Assembly (NCBI GenBank): GCA_902789735.1
Contig: CADAOZ010000024.1
Coordinates: 1-34,108 of the forward strand
Length of the DNA: 34,108 nucleotides
Direction of reading: 5' to 3'
Source: an uncultured Lachnospiraceae bacterium
GTDB taxonomy: Bacteria > Bacillota > Clostridia > Lachnospirales > Lachnospiraceae
The position numbers and the translations under genes are program-made. Shown here in pieces: positions 7,567 through 14,856 of the stretch. Numbering within the stretch: position 1 is the stretch's first letter; the number at the start of each line of letters is the position of its first letter. Under the pieces are notes generated by a model. The model was not told the origin of the DNA. It worked only from the letters and a program-made list of their open reading frames with translations, and made no database searches.

Positions 7567-7598
7567 AAAATGAGCTGCGGCATGCAGCTCATTTTTTT
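7567..7598 (+). terminator. Intrinsic terminator of the importer operon
   Basis: AAAATGAGCTGC (7567-7578), loop GGCAT, GCAGCTCATTTT (7584-7595) and a T-run to 7598 make a 12-bp stem, a textbook rho-independent terminator. Confidence 0.9.
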
Positions 7599-7612
7599 CG
7601 GGCAAATTACTG

Positions 7613-7634
7613 GGCTCATATAGTATAATGAGCC
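7613..7634. promoter_or_regulatory. -10 box inside a palindrome, upstream of the membrane operon
   Basis: TATAAT at 7624-7629 sits within the inverted repeat GGCTCAT (7613-7619) / ATGAGCC (7628-7634). No good -35 is visible 17 nt upstream. A repressor bound to the palindrome would cover the -10. Transcription would start about 10 nt before ATG 7647, leaving a very short leader. Confidence 0.4.
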
Positions 7635-7646
7635 GGGGGAGTAAGT

Positions 7647-8339
7647 ATGGATAAGAAAAACGGCCGCTTTTCCGGGTGGTGGAAAGCTGAGAAAGATAAG
7701 ATTGCGGGGATTCCCGGTACCTCAAAGAAGATCGGATACATTTGGGAGTACTATAAACTCTGGATCATAGGGATCGTTTTCGGTATCTGGTATATAACAT
7801 TCGCGGTCCGCCAGTATACGACAGGCCTTAAAGATTACTGGTGTTTTATGATTTTTGCCAACACCTATGCCGATGCCGGAGATCACTCAGAGCTGTGGGA
7901 GGACTATGTCGGGTACGCCGGCTTTGATCTGACGGAGAAAGCGGTCCACTTTGACGCGGCTTCCTATTTTGACTATCTCAAAGGCGTTACCGGAAACAGT
8001 TATTTTGAAGGATTTGTCGCTTACGCGGACAGCGGGACACTTGACGCGATCGTGATGGGACGGGATTCCCTGACCGCGCTGGGACAGACCGGAAGACTGC
8101 TGGATCTGAACAGTCCGGAGTGCGCTTCAATCCGGGAGAAATACGGAGACCGTTTTCTCTACGCGGTACCGCTGGATGAAGAGTACAGTACGGAAGAAAT
8201 TCCTGTCTGCATAGATATCAGCGACAGCCGCCTGGTGCGTGAATACGGGATCTATTCGGAACCCTGCGCGCTCGGTATCGGCGCCCTGTCGGACAACGTG
8301 GAGTCTGTGGAACTGTTTCTGGATTTTCTGTTTGAATAA
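7647..8339 (+). CDS. Unrecognised single-pass membrane protein
   Basis: A 230-aa protein with a basic cytoplasmic N-terminus (residues 1-35), one membrane helix near 36-56 (LWIIGIVFGIWYITFAV) and a soluble extracellular part. The latter has secondary-structure-like strands (DAIVMGRDSLTALGQ, then LLDLN) that resemble the hinge of extracellular binding proteins, but I cannot assign a family. It is the first gene of an operon with a DUF3592-like gene (TAA overlaps its ribosome binding site) and a DUF624 gene. Since DUF624 proteins accompany sugar importers and the importer lies just upstream, a role in the same envelope or sugar-uptake setting is plausible. Confidence 0.8.
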   Translation: MDKKNGRFSGWWKAEKDKIAGIPGTSKKIGYIWEYYKLWIIGIVFGIWYITFAVRQYTTGLKDYWCFMIFANTYADAGDHSELWEDYVGYAGFDLTEKAVHFDAASYFDYLKGVTGNSYFEGFVAYADSGTLDAIVMGRDSLTALGQTGRLLDLNSPECASIREKYGDRFLYAVPLDEEYSTEEIPVCIDISDSRLVREYGIYSEPCALGIGALSDNVESVELFLDFLFE

Positions 8340-8352
8340 GGAGATTTCCGTC

Positions 8353-8763
8353 ATGCTCTTTTATACAACGCTGTTTCTGGTTTTCTGGGCCCTGATCTTT
8401 ACGGCTGCCAGATTCCTTCAGTATTTCCGTATCGTAAAAAACTATAAGGAAGAAACGCAGGCTACGGTCACGCAGATCCGGGATCATGAGCCTGCCAGCA
8501 AAAAAGAACCGCCGGCGCTGGACGTTCTTCTCACTTATCAGATCGATGGAGAGGAAAGAAGTTCTGAGATCATTGTTCCCCGGCAGCAGGCAGAGCGGTA
8601 TCAGGTCGGGAGCAGGGTCGGGATCCGCTATTATGCGGAAGAAAACGGCGCTGTGCACATAGCTTCAGCCGGAGACGCGCCGCGGAAGATCATGTTCGCT
8701 TATCTGGCTCTGATTGTTCTGGAAATCGTGATCTACGCGGTCATCTGGAAGATACTGCTGTAA
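8353..8763 (+). CDS. DUF3592-like membrane protein
   Basis: A 136-aa protein with one membrane helix at each end (about 3-22 and 113-133) and a beta-rich domain between, including ATVTQIRDHE, LLTYQIDGEERSSE and a V-G-S-R-V-G-I-R-Y-Y strand. This arrangement fits the DUF3592 family, whose function is unknown. A longer frame reaches back to 8239 inside the previous gene, but AAGGAG at 8338-8343 lies 9 nt before ATG 8353 and decides the start. It is coupled to the gene before (13 nt gap) and followed 15 nt later by the DUF624 gene. Confidence 0.75.
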   Translation: MLFYTTLFLVFWALIFTAARFLQYFRIVKNYKEETQATVTQIRDHEPASKKEPPALDVLLTYQIDGEERSSEIIVPRQQAERYQVGSRVGIRYYAEENGAVHIASAGDAPRKIMFAYLALIVLEIVIYAVIWKILL

Positions 8764-8778
8764 TACAGGGAGGCCGAT

Positions 8779-9513
8779 ATGAATCAAATGGTACAGGGAT
8801 TTTTGGATAATGACAGCTTTTTCGGCAGATTTATGACGAAGCTGGGCATTATCATAGCCGCGAATATCATGTTTATGCTGCTCAGCATCCCCTTCTTAAC
8901 CATCGGGGCCGGGCTTTCAGCCCTTTATTATGTCATGTTCAGGACTCTGCGGAGTGACGGGGGCGTGAATCCGTTCAAAGAATTCTGGGCCGGGCTCAAA
9001 ATGAACTTTAAACAGGCAACGATCTCCTGGATCCTGTTCGTCCTCCTGATCGCTTTTCTGCTGGTGGATATACGGATCTGCAACGCGGCAGGAGGCACGC
9101 TGGGCTATCTTAAGATCGGCGCTTATGCCATCGGGGCCGTGGCCGTCATCCTGTATTTATACCTGATACCTGTCATGGCTGCCTTTCAGGATTCCCTGCC
9201 GCATCTGATCCGGAACGCGGCTTATTTCATCGGGAAAAAGCCCTGGAAAGCCCTGGTGATCCTGTTTTTTGACATTTTCCCCTTTGTCCTTACCTTTTCC
9301 GATCTGCAGATGCTTCCCCTCTACGCCTTTCTGTGGGTCCTGTGCGGGTTCGGCCTGCAGGCTATGCTTGGGGCGACGCTCCTTCTGCCTGAATTCGAAC
9401 CTTATCTTACTCCAAAGGAAGAGGAAGGGAAGGAGGAACCGCCGGAAGGATCCACAGCGCGGACACAGACACAGGAAGAGATCCTGGAGGATATGCAGAA
9501 GCTGGGAATGTAA
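8779..9513 (+). CDS. DUF624 / YesL-family membrane protein
   Basis: A 244-aa protein with an N-terminal signature of the YesL family (short leader, then G-R-F-M-T-K-L-G-I-I-I-A-A-N and a L-S-I-P-F-L-T-I-G-A-G-L-S-A-L-Y-Y motif) and five or six membrane helices. The last 45 residues are charged and cytoplasmic. DUF624 genes are usually found beside carbohydrate importers of the binding protein-permease-permease kind, as here. The exact role is not known. It has AGGGAGG upstream and is the last gene of the three-gene operon; no clear terminator follows. Confidence 0.88.
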   Translation: MNQMVQGFLDNDSFFGRFMTKLGIIIAANIMFMLLSIPFLTIGAGLSALYYVMFRTLRSDGGVNPFKEFWAGLKMNFKQATISWILFVLLIAFLLVDIRICNAAGGTLGYLKIGAYAIGAVAVILYLYLIPVMAAFQDSLPHLIRNAAYFIGKKPWKALVILFFDIFPFVLTFSDLQMLPLYAFLWVLCGFGLQAMLGATLLLPEFEPYLTPKEEEGKEEPPEGSTARTQTQEEILEDMQKLGM

Positions 9514-9663
9514 TGGCAGCAGCAGTCAGATTGGAAGAAAACACGGTTTCCTATATGCAGAGCATCAAATGACAAACCGAGGACGGACACTAACAGGAAA
9601 ACAGGTGAAGCTGGGCGGTCTCCCGTGTGTAATATGCCAAAGAGAAATGCCTGGAGGTGGTAA

Positions 9664-10215
9664 ATGTACATAGAAAAGACTGACGATATGCATGGCCTGT
9701 TTCCGGAACCGCCGGTCCTGACCGGCAGGAACCTGTGCCTGAAGCCGCTGACGCTGTCCGACATGGAGGACCTGCGCAGGCTGACACAGGAAAAGGCCGT
9801 ATACCGGTACCTTCCGACGTTCCTGTTCGAGAAAAAGTATCCGGCAGAGGAGGTAATCCCGCGTCTCTATGAAGAAGGCCTGCAGGATTCCCTGATTCTG
9901 GGCGTGTTCGCGGAGGACCGCTTCCGCGGTCTGGCGGAAGTCTACAGCTACCGGGCGCCCATTTACAAAGCCAGCATCGGATACCGGCTGCTGCAGGAGG
10001 AATGGGGAAAAGGATTCGCTTCCGAGGCTGTGGATCTGATGATCCACGAGCTGCTGGACAGGCGCGGAATCGAGATCATCACCGCCAGCACCATGGTGGA
10101 AAATCACGCCTCCGCGCGGGTCCTTGAGAAGAACGGCTTTATCATGGTCAATCACGCGGTCGATGAGGACTGGGGCTTCCCGGAGCCGACGCCCGCCGAT
10201 AAATGGATCCGCTGA
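9664..10215 (+). CDS. GNAT-family N-acetyltransferase
   Basis: A 183-aa acetyltransferase of the RimJ/RimL type (Acetyltransf_3). It starts with the typical L-T-G-R-N-L-C-L-K-P-L-T-L-S-D strand, has the IGYRLLQEEWGKGFASEAVD segment where the acetyl-CoA pyrophosphate-binding loop (Q/R-x-x-G-x-G/A) falls, and ends with the N-H-A-S-A-R-V-L-E-K-N-G-F motif. Substrate is not evident: ribosomal protein, small-molecule amine or aminoacyl nucleotide are all possible. GGAGGTGG (9653-9660) lies 3 nt before ATG 9664. It faces the acyltransferase gene at 10331 tail to tail. Confidence 0.9.
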   Translation: MYIEKTDDMHGLFPEPPVLTGRNLCLKPLTLSDMEDLRRLTQEKAVYRYLPTFLFEKKYPAEEVIPRLYEEGLQDSLILGVFAEDRFRGLAEVYSYRAPIYKASIGYRLLQEEWGKGFASEAVDLMIHELLDRRGIEIITASTMVENHASARVLEKNGFIMVNHAVDEDWGFPEPTPADKWIR

Positions 10216-10330
10216 CATGCGTCGCAATGCATACAGTATAAACGCAGATCCGTCTGCGGTCTGTCCTGTACCGGAGCCCGGATCCTTTGGACCGGCTTTA
10301 GATACCCCTGTTAACGAGAGGATAAATATC

Positions 10331-12244
10331 TCAAAAGCGGACCCATATGACAGGGCGGATAGCGCCGCCCGGCCGGTTGACTTCCTTTTCATCCGTGACA
10401 ATGGTTCCGTCCACGTTCACGACAGGCGCCGTCTCGGACCGGCTGCCCGGTTCCCCTTTCAGCCACCACCAGGAGGAGCGGTAGCCCTTCATGTCCCATT
10501 CGTGATGCTTGCTAGCCCTGTTGATGTTGGTGCCGCCCTGCTCGGCGGCGGTGGTAATGGCCAGCTCCCGGCTTTGATCATCCGGGAATAATTCCCGGGC
10601 TTCCCGGACGCTTAAGAGGGTCACGGGGTTCCCGTCCGCCGGGATCAGGTTCTCCTGCTCCCGGGCGCTGAACATGTCTGTATAAGGGGCGGCGGACAGG
10701 ATCTGATACAGGTCCGATTCCTCCCAGGATACCGCGGCATGTCTGCGGTTGTAGAAGCTGCCGGCGATACCGTTCCGGCAGATCAGGCAGGCCCTGTCCT
10801 GTTCCTTCTTCAGGATGATCCAGGACAGGCGTTCTTTCCCGAGCGGGATCCCGTCTGTTTCAAAATAACCGTAATATACTTCTTCGCCGATCCCCGCAGA
10901 TCGTATGGCGGCCAGCTCTTCTTCATATTCCCGGCCAGCCATGACAAAGCGCCGGCCGGCAGAGATCCAGAACAGAATACATAAGACCACCGCCAGCAGC
11001 GGGATCCCTTTTCGCAGGGTCCGCCGTCTGGCTTCTTTTTTTGCCAGGAGATTCTGCCGTTCCAGGGTAAGGGGGACTTCCGCCCCCTTATCCGCCTGCC
11101 GGAGAAGGAGTCCCGTTACAGCACGGACCGCTGCTTTGGTGACCGGCGCCGTCAGAGAAGCCGCCACAGCAGAGCAGGTCAGGACCAGACCAAAGAAAGC
11201 CATGTCAGGCATGCGGGCCTCATAAAAGACAGGGTCGATCCAGAAGCCATGAAGCAGGAAGAGTTCCAGGCTGATGCCGCTGATATAGGACATGACAGGG
11301 CTCCGCAATGTGACCTTCATGGACAGGAGCAGGACCAGCAGGGCGAACAGGAGGGCAGCCAGGGACTGGAAAAGCAGGGTCAGCCCGGCCCCCCGCAGAC
11401 CGGCAGGCGTACTTGTATAGTAATAGCCGTAACGTTTCAGGATTTTGACAGAAACGCGGAAGACGGCGGCAAAGAGAACCGCCGCGGTTGTCAGGAGGAG
11501 GGGATAATGCCTGCGGAAAAAGCCTTCGATCCTGTCTCGGAAGCGCCCGAAGACCAGGCCGAAGAGAAAAACAGGGGTGGAATTATACCACCATTCCCCA
11601 CGGAACCAGTGGACCGCGTGCCCCTGGGGATCATGGCCCCGGAAGAAAGCGAACAGGATGGTCAGCAGGACAGCCAGGCTCAGCAGGGCCAGGGCGGCGT
11701 CCCGGCGGCGGATGAACGTAAAGAAGAACCAGAACAGGGCGTAGAAGAGGGTGATCTCGATGATGAACCATCCGTTGCTGTTGACCAGGGTAATGCCGGT
11801 AAAATCACCAAGGAGCTTCAGGGGATTCCACCAGAAACCGTACCAGATCCGGCCCGCCAGGATCAGCAGCAGGTTGGTGATCCAGAAAGGGATCAGGACA
11901 GAGGGGAAACGTCTGGCGGGAAAGGTCTTCAGATAGGCTTCCCGTGTTTCGAGGCTCCTCGTCAGCCCGTAGCCGGAGAAGAAAAAGAAGATGCCTGTAA
12001 AAAGAAAACCGGCGTCATTAAAGAAGGTGACCGGGCCGGCGTACCTGGCCCCGTATCCGGTGCTGTGCTGGACCAGATGGTGCAGGATAATACAGAGACA
12101 TGCCGCGGCCCGGATCATGCCGGTCTGATCCGGACACAAAAAGCGGGGCCCTGTCTCTCCGCGGGGGGAGAGGGAGGCTCCCTGCAGGAGCAGGACTATC
12201 AGCAGCAAAGGATATAGAAAGAGCAGAAGATCTGTCATGATCAA
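10331..12244 (-). CDS. Acyltransferase-3 membrane protein fused to a DUF6273 domain
   Basis: A 637-aa protein in two parts. Residues about 35-385 form an OafA-type acyltransferase-3 domain with ten or so membrane helices: it has the early R-A-A-A-C-L-C-I-I-L-H-H (catalytic His), the FFFFSGYGLTRS motif and LELFLLHGFW near its end. A linker and an extra membrane helix (about 410-428) lead to an extracellular domain (about 455-637) with DUF6273 signatures: a W-I-I-L-K-K-E start, S-W-E-E-S-D-L-Y-Q, Q-E-N-L-I, W-W-L-K and a closing G-A-I-R-P-V-I-W-V. The first part transfers acyl groups to cell-surface glycans or polymers; DUF6273 is of unknown function and often found on secreted proteins. Monocistronic; start chosen at the first ATG, with ATG 12238 as an alternative. 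Confidence 0.88.
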   Translation of the reverse strand: MIMTDLLLFLYPLLLIVLLLQGASLSPRGETGPRFLCPDQTGMIRAAACLCIILHHLVQHSTGYGARYAGPVTFFNDAGFLFTGIFFFFSGYGLTRSLETREAYLKTFPARRFPSVLIPFWITNLLLILAGRIWYGFWWNPLKLLGDFTGITLVNSNGWFIIEITLFYALFWFFFTFIRRRDAALALLSLAVLLTILFAFFRGHDPQGHAVHWFRGEWWYNSTPVFLFGLVFGRFRDRIEGFFRRHYPLLLTTAAVLFAAVFRVSVKILKRYGYYYTSTPAGLRGAGLTLLFQSLAALLFALLVLLLSMKVTLRSPVMSYISGISLELFLLHGFWIDPVFYEARMPDMAFFGLVLTCSAVAASLTAPVTKAAVRAVTGLLLRQADKGAEVPLTLERQNLLAKKEARRRTLRKGIPLLAVVLCILFWISAGRRFVMAGREYEEELAAIRSAGIGEEVYYGYFETDGIPLGKERLSWIILKKEQDRACLICRNGIAGSFYNRRHAAVSWEESDLYQILSAAPYTDMFSAREQENLIPADGNPVTLLSVREARELFPDDQSRELAITTAAEQGGTNINRASKHHEWDMKGYRSSWWWLKGEPGSRSETAPVVNVDGTIVTDEKEVNRPGGAIRPVIWVRF

Positions 12245-12451
12245 TCACCCGTTTGATTCCTGAAAGGCAGATGAAGCGCGTCGGTGTTGCTACTATCAGC
12301 AAAACAGGAACAGGATGGCCTGTCAAGGTTTTTCCGGGGCACAATTCCTCTGTAGCAAAATCACGCGAAACATGATACGTTTAATGTGGTATGTAGGATG
12401 AACACCGGGGCAGCATTTTTGTCCGCCCCGAGCCGGACAAGGAGAAGGCAC

Positions 12452-12748
12452 ATGACGAACGATATCATTAACAATGAACTGGAGATTTCCTGGCCGGAAG
12501 GCTTTCACCGGATGAGTGAAGGGGAGCTCAGGAAGGCGTTTAAAGATAACAATCCCAATAGGTGGGGGATCATGGATGAGCAGAGACATATGATGATCAC
12601 AGTCCTCTGGAACCGGACCAACATGCTCTCCGCCATGACAGTAGGTCCCAAGACGGTCGCTTACAGCGTAGAGCACAAGATCAAGACTTCTTTTGATAAA
12701 AGCTCCTACCACTTCAAATCCCTGAAATATCTGAATGACAGAAAGTGA
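12452..12748 (+). CDS. Unrecognised 98-aa protein
   Basis: I do not recognise this small protein. It begins MTNDIINNELEISWPEGFH and contains a N-R-W-G-I-M-D-E-Q-R-H stretch and a likely beta strand (MMITVLW). There is no signal sequence or membrane helix. AAGGAG (12439-12444) lies 7 nt before ATG 12452, which decides this start over the longer frame from 12386. It is immediately followed by a terminator (12760-12785) and then by the promoter of the double-glycine peptide gene. The N-terminus shares an M-T-x-(D/N)-I-x-N-N look with that peptide (MTDINNNIN), but it has no Gly-Gly and no leader motif. It may be a partner or immunity-type protein; that is a guess. Confidence 0.65.
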   Translation: MTNDIINNELEISWPEGFHRMSEGELRKAFKDNNPNRWGIMDEQRHMMITVLWNRTNMLSAMTVGPKTVAYSVEHKIKTSFDKSSYHFKSLKYLNDRK

Positions 12749-12759
12749 AAAAAGTTAAC

Positions 12760-12785
12760 AGAATCCGCCGCCGGCAGGATTCTTT
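12760..12785 (+). terminator. Terminator overlapping the next promoter
   Basis: AGAATCC (12760-12766), loop GCCGCCGGCA and GGATTCT (12777-12783), then TTT. Its 3' arm runs into the -35 box of the next promoter (12783-12788), so the two signals share bases. Confidence 0.6.
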
Positions 12786-12811
12786 ACACCGGAATAAGGC
12801 ACTGATATAAT
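12783..12811 (+). promoter_or_regulatory. Strong sigma-A-type promoter of the peptide gene
   Basis: TTTACA (12783-12788), 17-nt spacer, TATAAT (12806-12811) with the extended -10 TGA just before it. This is close to consensus. Transcription should start near 12818, right at the first stem of the folded leader. Confidence 0.8.
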
Positions 12812-12816
12812 TGAGA

Positions 12817-12869
12817 CGTACAGATTAAAAGCGCTTTGGCCGGATCTTTTTCCGGCTGTAATCTGTACG
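12817..12869 (+). ncRNA. Folded 5' leader of the peptide mRNA
   Basis: CGTACAGATTA (12817-12827) pairs perfectly over 11 bp with TAATCTGTACG (12859-12869). Inside lies a second stem, GCCGGA (12839-12844) with TCCGGC (12851-12856). The nested stem begins at the predicted transcription start and ends 44 nt before the start codon. It is a good candidate for a regulatory leader or an mRNA stabiliser. It matches no riboswitch class I know. Confidence 0.6.
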
Positions 12870-12913
12870 ACGCAGCTGCACATAGCTTTATTATGAATTG
12901 TGAGGAAAAAGAC

Positions 12914-13213
12914 ATGACAGACATTAACAACAACATTAATGATGAAGCTCTTGACCAGGTAGTTGGCGGAAATGACGGTCATACCGGATTTAGTGTCAGA
13001 GACATTACTCCCATGTGGGTAAGGGTTACTTCCAGTACTCTGAACTGCAGATACTGGCCCGATGGCGATATCGCCAAGACTTACGAGTACGGACACAAGC
13101 TGAAAGTTGATGGCATCACGACCGACGGGCTGTGGTACAAGCTCTGGATTTATGATCCCCGCGGCGGCGAGTGCAACGGCTATATCTACAAACAGTATAC
13201 AGAGAGATGCTGA
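12914..13213 (+). CDS. Double-glycine-leader peptide with SH3b-like core
   Basis: This 99-aa product starts with MTDINNNINDEALDQVVGG: an Asn/Asp/Glu-rich leader ending in L-D-Q-V-V-G-G, which fits the bacteriocin-type double-glycine leader cleaved by peptidase-C39 ABC exporters after Gly19. The remaining 80 residues contain an SH3b-like fold: VRVTSSTLNCRYWPDGDIAK, a G-H-K-L-K-V-D-G strand, D-G-L-W-Y-K-L-W and a closing C-N-G-Y-I-Y-K-Q-Y. SH3b domains usually bind peptidoglycan, so the mature product may act at cell walls. Two Cys in the core and one at the end are possible disulphide or crosslink sites. GAGG (12902-12905) lies 8 nt before ATG 12914; an in-frame ATG at 12893 would add seven residues. 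No C39 exporter is seen in the window. Confidence 0.75.
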   Translation: MTDINNNINDEALDQVVGGNDGHTGFSVRDITPMWVRVTSSTLNCRYWPDGDIAKTYEYGHKLKVDGITTDGLWYKLWIYDPRGGECNGYIYKQYTERC

Positions 13214-13289
13214 GGATCTGAACGGACGAAGGCAGCGGCACAGCCGCGGCCCGGCCGTGGAGGGATGATCCTGTATCAAAAAGCTTGCC

Positions 13290-13327
13290 AAAGGCCATTT
13301 CGCGGATTACCGCGGGATGGCCTTTTT
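13290..13327 (+). terminator. Terminator after the peptide gene
   Basis: AAAGGCCATTTCGCGG (13290-13305), loop ATTA and a 16-nt arm (13310-13325) that pairs with it, two of the pairs G-U, then T-run to 13327. The GGCCATTTCGCGGA part is shared with the terminator at 18236-18275. Confidence 0.85.
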
Positions 13328-13352
13328 ATATATGATTGTTTAATCATATATA
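13327..13352. promoter_or_regulatory. Perfect 11-bp palindrome, possible operator
   Basis: TATATATGATT (13327-13337), spacer GTTT, AATCATATATA (13342-13352). It directly abuts the terminator T-run and lies about 60 bp upstream of the likely promoter of the next operon. A repressor or activator site is possible. Confidence 0.45.
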
Positions 13353-13546
13353 CCATAATGTTTAGTAATATTCGGCCGATAACGATTATATATAGTTTCC
13401 ACCCCGTATCTATGTTAGAATAAAGTATAGAAGTGTTCACACGGAGCACAGTACCGACAATTTCAGCCGGCGGGCGCACATGCCCTTTTTCATCGACCGC
13501 GCCTGCCTGCGGCAGATCATTAGAATTATTAAAGGAGTTATTTTAT

Positions 13547-14821
13547 ATGACACCTGTTACAAATTTACAGTTCCTCATTAACGCTTACGATGACAGTCAG
13601 ATCCGGTTCGACCCGGCTGTTAAAAGATATGATGTGACCGTCCCCACGGACTGCTTCGGAGCCCTTCTGAAGCTGGAGTTCGCCCCGGAATTCTACATCA
13701 GCATCCGCTCCGACCGTGACGCCGGCCGTTTCGGTTTTGAGTCCCTCGATCCTGAAATGGGCGATTATATTGCCGGAACAGAGATCCCTTATTATAAGTA
13801 TTACGGCGGATATATCATCCGCCTTGACAAGCGGGAGTCCTGCTTCGCCAGTGACCTGGACGCGACGGTCACCATTGACGCGGGCAGCACAGAGCACGGG
13901 ACGGACCGCTACGAGATCCATATCCACAGGGATTCCGGAAAAGCCCTCCGGGACCTTTTCCGGGAGGAATCCTTCTATGATGAAGAGTTCCAGATTACAA
14001 TGCCCTATAAACTCTATGTGCCCGGAAAATATGACCGCAGAAAGAAGTATCCGCTGGTCATCTGCCTGCACGGGACCGGTGAAGTACAGGAGCCCCTTGA
14101 CGCTGTGCTGATGAAAACACAGATGGCAACAGCTTTCGCGAAGAATTCCGAAGCCGGCCGCAACGAGTGCTTTGTGCTGGTCCCCAAATGCAATGTCCGC
14201 TATGACGAGGATGACAACTGGACCACACTGAACCAGTTCGTCAAGCAGAGGACCGATTCGCCTTTCTGGCCCATGCCCCAGCTGAAGGTGGCCTGGCGGC
14301 TGATCGAAATGCTCAAAAACGAATACAGGATTGATGACAGACGGCTATATCTCACGGGAATCTCATCCGGCGCCTTCGGCGCCTATGTCATGGCCATGGA
14401 TCATCCGGACGCTTTCGCGGCCCTGGTCCCTGCCTGCGGCGCGGCCAATCCCGCCCGGATCGGAGCCCTGAAGCATATACCGCTCTGGATCTTCCACTCC
14501 GCGGATGATCCGGTGATCGTTACCTCTTTCACACTGGATCCCACCCTGGCCGCGCTGGACCATGCCGGCATAAGCTATCGTGTGACCCGTTATCCCGAGA
14601 AGAAGATCTTCTGGCAGTCCGCCCACTTCTGCTGGGAAAGGGTCTACAAAGATGAGGAGCTGATGGACTGGATCTTCGCCCAGCGGATCGGCGGCCTCAA
14701 ACAGGTAAAGAAGAAAATCGGGATCCCTTCCGGCGACAGAAAGAAGGGGCATTCCATTAACGACGAAGTGCGCAATATTGCCGAGCAGGCGATTGATGCC
14801 GCTGAGATAGAGTCACTTTGA
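13547..14821 (+). CDS. Alpha/beta-hydrolase (esterase/peptidase-like) with N-terminal beta domain
   Basis: A 424-aa hydrolase. Residues about 1-140 are beta-rich, and residues 150-400 form an alpha/beta-hydrolase fold like COG4099 'predicted peptidases' and polyhydroxybutyrate-depolymerase-type esterases. Candidate triad: Ser273 in G-I-S-S-G, Asp320 or 321 in HSADDP, His360 in QSAHFCW. YPLVICLHGTGE is the oxyanion-hole strand. There is no signal peptide, so it acts in the cytoplasm. AAAGGAG (13531-13537) lies 9 nt before ATG 13547, which decides the start. It leads the operon with a condensation protein, a carrier protein and a ligase, so a job in releasing or trimming a carrier-bound product is reasonable. 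The substrate is unknown. Confidence 0.85.
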   Translation: MTPVTNLQFLINAYDDSQIRFDPAVKRYDVTVPTDCFGALLKLEFAPEFYISIRSDRDAGRFGFESLDPEMGDYIAGTEIPYYKYYGGYIIRLDKRESCFASDLDATVTIDAGSTEHGTDRYEIHIHRDSGKALRDLFREESFYDEEFQITMPYKLYVPGKYDRRKKYPLVICLHGTGEVQEPLDAVLMKTQMATAFAKNSEAGRNECFVLVPKCNVRYDEDDNWTTLNQFVKQRTDSPFWPMPQLKVAWRLIEMLKNEYRIDDRRLYLTGISSGAFGAYVMAMDHPDAFAALVPACGAANPARIGALKHIPLWIFHSADDPVIVTSFTLDPTLAALDHAGISYRVTRYPEKKIFWQSAHFCWERVYKDEELMDWIFAQRIGGLKQVKKKIGIPSGDRKKGHSINDEVRNIAEQAIDAAEIESL

Positions 14822-14856
14822 AAGATGGATAAATAACAGCAACGAGGAGGAAAACG

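Larger units (their letters stand above)
13214..13546 (+). promoter_or_regulatory. 333-bp leader region before the hydrolase-condensation operon
   Basis: After the terminator at 13290-13327 comes an AT-rich stretch with a perfect palindrome (13327-13352), then TGTTAGAAT at 13413-13421, an extended -10 with no good -35. The likely 5' leader (about 13430-13546) has a small stem, CTGCC/GGCAG at 13503-13515. No gene is evident. Confidence 0.45.

Noticed and set aside
11249..12217. 322-aa plus-strand frame rich in Glu, Gln and Gly
   Set aside because: Low-complexity shadow of the acyltransferase gene, which has strong family motifs on the minus strand.
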